Below, piece by piece: positions 56,759 to 64,000 of a DNA stretch of 64,000 nucleotides (position 1 is its first letter; each line of letters starts with the position of its first letter). Source of the stretch: Thozetella sp. PMI_491. Taxonomy: Eukaryota; Ascomycota; Sordariomycetes; Chaetosphaeriales; Chaetosphaeriaceae. The stretch is taken from the NCBI GenBank assembly GCA_021432635.1, contig MU270060.1:124001-188000 (forward strand), given 5' to 3'. A model generated the notes under the pieces. The model did not search any database, was not told the DNA's origin, and saw only the letters and a program-made list of their open reading frames with translations. A program made the position numbers and the translations under genes.

Positions 56759-58018
56759 GTCCGCGGCGCCCAAATGGTGTTAATTCCGAGGCAATTTTGC
56801 GATCGTATTGAGATGGGGGGCTCTGCGTCTGCGAGGAGGAACTTTAAGTTCCCTTGCCAGTAGACAGACGCGGATGCTAGAGGAAAGGGCGGTAGCATTG
56901 TAATAAGGGGTCCGGTAAGCAGTAGCGTCCAGATGAAAGGTCCACAGGGAACTTTCTGACAAAGCAGAATAGAAGCATGTACAGTACTCTATCATGCTAT
57001 AGCACTATGTCAGCGACAACAAATTTTAATTGGACAAAATTCGAGAGGGTGGATCCGATCCCAGCTCTACTGACCAATAGAATCATGGTGAAAAGTTCCG
57101 TCTGGATGGAGTTGATATGTACTGTACATGCTTAATCTGATCCACCTTTGGCTTGGTTCATCCAATCGAAGCATCCGAGTAGACTTTGGGGATGGCCACA
57201 AAAGGACAATAGTTCACTCTCCCCACCTAGCCTTTGACTAGCGGTGCGCTCTCGGTTTTCCCCATAGCCCCCATTGAATCTCTCTGACCCTATGAGCGCC
57301 ATTTGGATCCAACAAGTCGATAACATTCGCCCACTTATGAAGGCCTATGAGTAGCTGTGTCACTCTGGGCCCGTCTTCAGTATATACCGCTAATTTCTAG
57401 CGTAGCTCTAGACGAGGTCTATGTGCCTCCTCACTTACCATAGCATCTTTGCCAAAGACACGACACGCAATAATGTCGATGACCCAAACATCCGTTCAAT
57501 CCATTCCCGTTCCAGTGAGTCCCGGCGAGCTTTCGCGATAGGACCAATCCCTTTCCTCCTGCCAAGTGATGCTAGAACGACGCCACCGTATCCAGCCATC
57601 TTGACAGATAATAGGTCCTTTGGAAAAAGAGGCGCTCCTGGATAGTCTAGGCTCTTCCACCCCCCTAGCATGTCGTACAGTCCAGGGACGCAAATAGCAT
57701 GTCAAATGGCTAGAACTGAGGGATTTGGAGGCACTTGAGATTGCGTTGAAGGGTTTAAAGGACTGTTGCCCCATAGATGGTTTAGAGCAGCATATTTATC
57801 CATGGCTCCTGTTGTGACAAGGCATTGTTGGCAAATATCAATTTCGACAACCCTCTCCACTCCTAGGGATTCGGTGTGTCTAAACTTAGAAAAGGCGTTT
57901 CAGTCGTAAAACATTGGGATAATATATTGTTTTTAGCTCAGAAGATACTAGGTATGTTGATATGGCAGCAATGGCCGATATCCCACTAACGAAAGCTGCC
58001 CGCCTCGCCTGCCTTCAG
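56759..58018. other. Intergenic, no gene seen
   Basis: 1.26 kb between the Clr5 start and the stop of the UBR-box gene. Minus-strand frames at 57435-57774 show no domain. Confidence 0.4.
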
Positions 58019-59629
58019 CTAATCATCTGGTCTGATGGTCCCGTGAAGATCACAGACCATCTCTCTCTTCACGGCGTTCTTGTGCCCGCAGTCGCAATAA
58101 TCGCCAGGATGCTGCGACTTTTTCGACTCGATGTCATGGCCGCGGTGGTACCTTGGATTAAAACAGTCGTCGCAGAACACCTTGTAATCGTCCGCGGCGC
58201 AAGTGTGACATTTATACATGATATCACCCTTGTTGAACATAACGTCGCATTCCTTGCGCCGAGGTGACCTGGAGCTCCTTCGTGAGTGGCGGCCGGAAGG
58301 GGTGGGTGCCAGCTGCGGAGCCGGCGTTGCAGACGGTGCCGGTGGTAATGTCCAGCGCTGGATAAGACTGTCGACAATCTCGCCGTCGTCCAGCTCCGAT
58401 TTGGCGTCAACTTTGAGTGTATCCTCAGCGCTATATTTGGAGTGGCTATCAGATGCCCTGGAGTATTCCGCGTAATCGTCACGCCTTGAGTCTTCCAAGG
58501 AGTCGACAGAACTAAGACTATCCCGTCTGTGTCGCATCAGTTCTTCTTTTCTCCGCATCTCTAATATCCGCATCTCTGATATCTGCTCCTCAGATTTCCG
58601 CTCCGCAGATTTCCGCGCTTCTGAAAGGAGTCGGAGTTGTTCATCTTCCGCAACCATCAGTAGAGCTCGGAGCTCCAATGCTGAGGAGTCGTCAAGGACG
58701 TAAACATTGATGAAGTCGTGATCAAACTATTCTTATGTTAACCGCAAAGACTCTGCTATAGAAACCTCGTGACGCAGTTTACCGGGTCATTAATCCAGCG
58801 GAGGTATCGACTCTCGAAAAGCTTATAGTCTGGTATGTGGCCTCGCTTCAGCCTCGTGATGCCACCCTGGCGAATATCTATCGCCTTCAGCCCGCGCTTG
58901 TCCAAGGGTTCAGTGGTAGCCACAGGGGCACCTGAATTGAACCCCGCTTTCCCGCCGCTTAAGCCTTTCGGGGGGCCTGGCTGGTGGGGGGCGTCTGGGC
59001 TGAATATGTCGACAGGAGCGTCCCCCAAGGGACGCTCACCAAGGATGTTCTCGGGTGGCCGCTGCTTGAAGATGAGCGCCGCCATGACGGTCAGATAGTC
59101 CAACTTTTCCTGGTCAACCCTATAAACTCGTCAGCCAGGTCGCCTTTCTTGCCGCATCCGACATTAGCGGCGCCTACCGGGAAGACTGCTGAGCCAGTGC
59201 GAGCTGATTAACCGAATTGCTCAACAACAAGTCCTCCTTGGCATCCTTGAGTTCCTTTAGCAGCTCCCGCGCAGTGCTGTCTCTGACCATCCAGGTGAGC
59301 CGGCCCTTTAGGCCCAGGGTGATGGTGCCATCCTTCACGTTTAGCTCTGCGCCGAGCACGTCGGTGAGGATCCTCTCGAGAATGCGTTGGCACTTGTCCG
59401 TCGCGTGGAGCCCGATCTCCTCTCCTTCTTTCGTCAGGCGCACGGCGGCATGGCTGGCGCCGGGGGGTGGCTTGAGGGTCTCCTTGAGCTGCCTGAGGAT
59501 CCGCTGAAGGAAGGAGACGGTCTCGGAAATGCTCTGGAGCTGCTTCGGGGCGTCCCGGAACTTTTTCACCTGACCGATAATGACCTCGGCGAGATGGATC
59601 GACGCCGAGATGGTGCCGACGATATCCAT
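58019..59629 (-). CDS. STAND-type N-terminal domain protein with a C-terminal UBR box
   Basis: 498 residues from three exons, 59629-59178, 59119-58783 and 58726-58019; phases agree. The N-terminus (MDIVGTISASIHLAEVIIGQ and FLQRILRQLKETL) is the fungal helical domain placed before NACHT or STAND modules. The middle part has DYLTVMAALIFKQRPPE and FDHDFINVYVLDD. A charged helix (AERKSEEQISEMRILEMRRK) and a Ser/Arg-rich linker follow. Residues from about 428 are a UBR-type zinc finger: KECDVMFNKGDIMYKC, CAADDYKVFCDDC, YHRGHD, DYCDCG and VCDLH hold all expected Cys/His ligands. UBR boxes bind N-degrons in ubiquitin ligases; no RING or HECT is present, so it would be an adaptor or reader if active. 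In the DCGD motif the last Asp is His. Confidence 0.8.
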
Positions 59630-60262
59630 GCCAGATCGCGCGGAAATGTGCGCGCGAGGCGCAACTTTTGACAGAGCGTGTGGTTTTGGTGAGGGTTGCT
59701 TTTGGGCAAGGTACTATTTTGCGGTACTATTCTGTGTTCTTCTAGCACGCCAGGGCATCCATGAAGGGTGCTCTGAGGGGCAGCAGCACTGCCCCGCCTC
59801 GACGCCTTATTGGGTTCCACCGATTTTACTCGTCGACTTGGATCGCCCAAATTGATTGCTTACGGCTGGGCGGCTGGCGGGCCAGTGCTGTTATAGGAGG
59901 GTTGTTTGATGACTAAGAATTGATAGTGAAATGGTCTCACCCTCACTCGGTAATCCCCCTAATCGCCCCCTGAGTCTGTGACAGGTCGGGCCGGGGGCAG
60001 CCCCCAGGTTTTTTTGTTGGTTTGGCTCTGCGGCGACTTTGGAGAAAAGTTGGGGGGAGGGGCTAGCGCCACACCCGGGATCGCCCCCCCTCGCGCCACA
60101 CCTGTCAGAAAGTTTTAGGTTTGCCGCCAGCTGGTGAATTATGGCCAGACTGCAATCCTCGCATTCCTCGCTCCTTCCATGCCAGGGAGTTAAAGACGCA
60201 ATCGGCTCCGCTTTGGCAGGAAGGCAGGACCCTGCTCTGCGGCGCTTCGTAATCTCTGCACT
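59630..60262. promoter_or_regulatory. Divergent promoter region
   Basis: 630 bases between the UBR-box gene and the F-box gene. GC-rich runs of C and G lie at 60000-60100. No gene is seen. Confidence 0.4.
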
Positions 60263-61492
60263 ATGGGCTCTAACTCGGGCGACTGGCTTTCCAACTTGCC
60301 GGACGCGCTGCTTGTCCTCATTTTCGAGGCGGTGGGCCGCAGCTCGCGGCGCGATCTGTGCAGCGTGTCGCGGCTGAACAGGAGATACCACGGCGTGGCC
60401 GACTCGGTCCTGTACCGCACCGTGCTCTTTGAGTCTCCCGAGCATCACATCATCTTCCGCGAGTCGCTCAACCGCCGTCCGCGGCGCGGATCGGCGATCC
60501 AAGACATCACCGTCAAGATCGGTGATGCCAGCCTGGAGCTGTCACAGCTGATGCTGGAGGGCATCGACCAGACCGGCTCGCCCGTCTCACCCCACTACGG
60601 CTCAAATGGGCTCTCGAACGCCATCGCGACCATGTCGAACTTGGAGACGCTGGACATCTCCGTCCCGGTTGCCTTGCTACATGGGATCGGCACTCTGTTC
60701 AACGGGCCCTTCGACCTGGCCTTGCTCAAGAGCTGCACCCTCTTCTACCACTGCCCTGACAACCAGTACTGGGATCTCCGCGAGAACATCCACATCTTTG
60801 CCCATCCCACCCTCGAGAGCCTGGTCATCCGGCGGGCGAAGCTCGACCACCGGGGCTTCGACCTCATCGAGCAGCCCCACCAGACCGGGCTGAAGAAGCT
60901 CCACCTCTTGGAGTGCGATATCAACGACGATGCACTTTCGGATATTCTTGAGTTTCCCGAGGCTCTTGAAGACTTCGTCATGGTTCAGACCCCCGAACCT
61001 AGCCCCGAGTTGGAGGAGAGCTCGGACAACATTGGCGACTACATCCTCGCCCTGCAATCGGCATCCCACTCCCTCACGACCATCACCGTTGATTTTCCCA
61101 CCCTGACGGGGCTCAAGGCGTTGCGCATGCGAGATTTCACCGCCCTCAAAACTCTGCGCATCAACTGGGATTATCACCTATTTGGAAAATCGTCCAAGAA
61201 GGCGCGAATGCACTCGGTGGGCATCCCGCCGGAGCTGGAGCTGTTGGAGTTTTTCAACGAGCTAGGGACAGACGACGAGGTAACAGATCTCTTGGAGTAT
61301 ACGATTAGCAACAGGGCCGTAGTGGCAAGCAAGTTGGAGAGGATCGTCGTGCCGGAGGGCGACTCTCGCGGGGTTCCTGCGAGTATTGTGGAGGCTTGCA
61401 AGGCGCAAGGTGTGCGATTGGATATCATCGGTGCGATAGACGTAAATACAGACGACCAAGAAAAAGACGACAAAGATGGGGAGATAGACTAG
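60263..61492 (+). CDS. F-box protein with leucine-rich C-terminal part
   Basis: Single exon, 409 residues. WLSNLPDALLVLIFEAVG at residues 8-25 and DLCSVSRLNRRYHGVADSVL after it are the F-box. The rest is Leu-rich (MSNLETLDISV, LKKLHLLECDIND, LKALRMRDFTALKTLRI) and ends in an acidic tail, DQEKDDKDGEID. It should bind Skp1 and present a substrate to an SCF ubiquitin ligase; the substrate is unknown. It is divergent from the UBR-box gene, so two ubiquitin-linked genes may share a promoter region. Confidence 0.85.
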   Translation: MGSNSGDWLSNLPDALLVLIFEAVGRSSRRDLCSVSRLNRRYHGVADSVLYRTVLFESPEHHIIFRESLNRRPRRGSAIQDITVKIGDASLELSQLMLEGIDQTGSPVSPHYGSNGLSNAIATMSNLETLDISVPVALLHGIGTLFNGPFDLALLKSCTLFYHCPDNQYWDLRENIHIFAHPTLESLVIRRAKLDHRGFDLIEQPHQTGLKKLHLLECDINDDALSDILEFPEALEDFVMVQTPEPSPELEESSDNIGDYILALQSASHSLTTITVDFPTLTGLKALRMRDFTALKTLRINWDYHLFGKSSKKARMHSVGIPPELELLEFFNELGTDDEVTDLLEYTISNRAVVASKLERIVVPEGDSRGVPASIVEACKAQGVRLDIIGAIDVNTDDQEKDDKDGEID

Positions 61493-61714
61493 ATTGTCTA
61501 GACACTAGAAGCTCCATGGGTCCTCCCTTGGCGTGGAGGAACTAGACGGCCAGCTCGACGGCCGATTACATACACTTATAAGGCATAGATATCCCGGCAG
61601 GTCCAAGACTGTTCTCATTTGCTCGAAAGGGCAGTATTCAGAGGAAATATACACGATTCCCATGAGTTTGTCCTCGCCCGTCCGTATCACAGTGAGACCA
61701 CGCCGTAGCGCCGT

Positions 61715-63570
61715 TTACCAGATGCGCTCCCAGGTACGCCGGAAGACGTTCATCTGAGCCAGCCTTTCCTTCTCAACCTCTTCCAGTCCTCCTTCTTCCC
61801 AGTGGCGACATTCGTCGTCAACCTCCTTCTTGCCCGAGATCAGATCGGCATCGGCCGGGCTCACAAAGCGTGTGCGATGAAGGACCTTCCAGACGACGTA
61901 CGTGAAAATCGCAAAGCCCACGGCGAAGTATGCTGTCACAAAGTCGCGGGTGGCGAATGGTGCGAACGAATTGAACCCCACGAAGAGCAGCCCGCAGCAT
62001 CCGAGCACCAAGCCGACATAGCTGCTGTAGGGCGTCCAAGGAGCCCGGTAGGGGAGCGTAGACGGATCCATCCCCTGCGCAGTGCGCGCGCGGTAAAAAC
62101 CAATAAAGGTCACGAGCATCATAGTATAAGTCATGATGAGAGCCGTCGTAGTCAAGTCAACAAACCAGAAGAACACTTCGACGGCGTTGTTGGAAGCCAC
62201 CAAGAAGGTAATGCACGTGATGAGCGAAACCGCAAGAACGGCATAGATGGGCACGCCGGCTTTGGTGCACTTCATGAAGATTTTAGGGGCCTGACCATCT
62301 ACTCGGGAGTTAGCTGTGAGCTCTTTACCGGAGAAGGGTCCGGCATGCGGATCATTGACTCACCTCTTGCCAAGCCGTAGAGTGTCCTCGAGGAGGAATA
62401 AAGATAAGCATTGCCGCAAGACCACCCGGACAGCATAATCAAAGCGTTGATCAGGTGTGGCAGGCCCGTGATCCCCAAGTTCTGGATACCAATCACCCAC
62501 GGCGACGCAGCGGCACCGGGCTGGCCGCCCTTAATAGCCCCAAGCAGACCAGGATCGCGCGAGGAGCAGATGATGCCGACGCAAAGGACGCCAATGATAT
62601 AGAAGCCCACCAGGCGGTAGAAGATCAGCTTGGCCACGCGAGGGATGGTCCACCGAGGGTTCTGGATTTCTCCTGCGGCCAGGGCGATCATGTCGGGGCC
62701 GGCGATCGTGAAAGCGGCATAGATAACCACTTTCCACCAGCCCAGGAAGCGCCCGGTCGCTCCGTCGGTATAATAAGCCTGCATGGCATTTCCGTCACCC
62801 CAGTTCCGGAAACCGTACGCATCATGGTGCGGGTTTCCTCCGCTCATCGTGATCAGAGTAATAAAGCACAGACCGAACAACAAGAGGACCTTCGTCGAAG
62901 CCATTATGAATTCGGACTCGCCGTACCATCTTGGATCATTAGTACAACCCTAGAACAGCTCTAGCAAGACCCTGGTACTCACTTTACCGCGACAACGTTT
63001 AGTAACACACAGACGACCATCGCCATGGCGATCCAGGCGGCCGGGTTCGTTTCGGTATCCCAGTATGTCATGACGGTAGCCACTGCAGAGTACTCGGTGC
63101 ACACGAGCATGACACCTGCGAAAAAATAGGTCCATCCCATGGCGAATCCCAGCGCGGGGTCAACGAAGCGGGAAGCTAGCTCGAAGATGGACCCCTTGAT
63201 CGGCAGGTATGCGCACATCTCAGCGACACACAGGTTGAGTGGCCAGATGAACAAGAGCCCCCAGAACGTATAGCCCAGCAGCAGCGACAGCGGTCCGGCT
63301 TTGCTTAGAACACCGCCGATTCCCACCTGCACCGAGTCGTGTTAGCCAGGGAGATGTCCATCGGCGCCGCATGCCGGCACGGAACAGCGATCAATTTACC
63401 CAGAGACCGGTGCCAATACTTCCTCCTATAGACATGAGCTGGACATGGCGAGGACTCAGGCCGCGCTTAGTCTCATTGTAGCCGCCAAGTACCTCTGAGG
63501 TGCCTTCGTCGGCCGCACCAGCGCTCTTGAGGACTGGGCTGGGCGCATCGCCCTTTTCGGAGCTCACCAT
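61715..63570 (-). CDS. Amino-acid permease (APC/YAT family)
   Basis: 554 residues in four exons, 63570-63400, 63326-62983, 62929-62364 and 62298-61715, all phases consistent. The N-terminus leads to RGLSPRHVQLMSIGGSIGTGLW, the TM1 signature of the YAT amino-acid permeases, with VGIGGVLSKAGPLSLLLGY after the first intron. GESEFIMASTKVLLL, FTIAGPDMIALAAGE and DGQAPKIFMKCTKAGVPIYA are family marks. Twelve membrane helices are expected. The C-terminus carries VSPADADLISGKKEVDDECR then HWEEG, typical of fungal plasma-membrane permeases. Substrate specificity is not readable from sequence. A TATATAT box lies about 115 bases upstream. Confidence 0.94.
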
Positions 63571-64000
63571 GATGCAAAAGAGAGCTGTGAGGATCTAGGG
63601 TTGCTCTTCGACGACATGCGGGGAAGGGGGGAGAGCGTACGTAAAAAAAGGCAAAAGCTGACAGGTACCGCGCATCGCAAATACATATATAGGTTGGCCT
63701 GTGAAATCCCCCATCCGGCATTCGTACAAGCGATCAGACGTGTCACCAGGGATTGCAGATAAGACTCCCTGGCACGGTCGACCAATCCGCGAAAACTGCG
63801 CAGCGGTAGTACCAAAACCTCCACTCCGAGCCCAAGAGGACCCCAGTTCTAGAACGGGGCCAGCGGGCGAACTTGCCAAGCCATCGGCTGCCAAGCCGGC
63901 CATTCCACAGATAACGGCGACTCTCTTGGGTAAGCTATCAGCGTTCCCATTACACCAGAGAAGCAATCCGCCCCCGGGCCGGTGCGCGTTGCGCGGTCGC
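63571..64000. promoter_or_regulatory. Promoter region of the amino-acid permease
   Basis: 430 bases to the right edge of the window. A 123-codon minus-strand frame here has no domain and is not accepted. Confidence 0.4.
63685..63691 (-). promoter_or_regulatory. TATA-like box of the permease gene
   Basis: TATATAT on the minus strand, about 115 bases before the ATG at 63570. Confidence 0.35.

Noticed and set aside
57435-57774. Two minus-strand frames in the gap before the UBR-box gene
   Set aside because: They overlap in different frames and neither has a known domain.
63595-63966. 123-codon minus-strand frame
   Set aside because: No domain; it covers the TATA box and 5' UTR of the permease.

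Overview
The window is nuclear DNA of a filamentous ascomycete (Pezizomycotina). Genes carry short 50-90 nt GT-AG introns, often with CTAAC-type branch points. The families are typical of moulds: a highly reducing polyketide synthase, fungal P450, Zn2Cys6 regulators, 2EXR, DUF7708, Clr5 and STAND-type proteins, and a CBM1-tailed pectin lyase. The pectin lyase and a small cysteine-rich secreted protein suggest a plant-associated life, which is inference. I built the gene models by joining reading frames at splice sites and checking phase; every intron described is inferred from sequence.

Left part (1-12.8 kb): part of a secondary-metabolite cluster. It holds an MFS exporter cut by the left edge, a P450, and a complete 2,622-residue reducing PKS (KS-AT-DH-MT-ER-KR-ACP) transcribed away from the P450 across a 1.2 kb intergenic region. 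The PKS would build a reduced, possibly C-methylated chain, the P450 could oxidise it and the MFS protein export it. No release enzyme or regulator for it is visible, and the cluster probably continues to the left.

Middle part (13-38 kb): an accessory-looking region. It has a 2EXR protein, an AAA+ ATPase, a DUF7708 protein with a poor P-loop, a short-chain dehydrogenase, a secreted-protein gene broken by a TAG codon, a degenerate minisatellite and a kinase tail fragment. A very long reading frame (29.3-34.4 kb) joins a Zn2Cys6 regulator to a second fungal protein ending in C2H2-like fingers; inside it a 359-bp exon-intron block is duplicated in tandem and stays in frame only after splicing. 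About 2.6 kb of repeat-rich, coding-poor DNA follows.

Right part (38-64 kb): mostly intact metabolic and transport genes with some debris. These are an aldo-keto reductase with a 21-nt exon, a small cysteine-rich secreted protein, a PPPDE/LRAT-like candidate, a small membrane protein, an MFS transporter, the 3' half of a siderophore transporter, an F-box/LRR protein, pectin lyase, a Gfo/Idh/MocA oxidoreductase, an orphan Zn2Cys6 domain, a Clr5 protein, a protein pairing a STAND-type N-terminal domain with a UBR box, another F-box protein and an amino-acid permease. No rRNA, tRNA or CRISPR was found.
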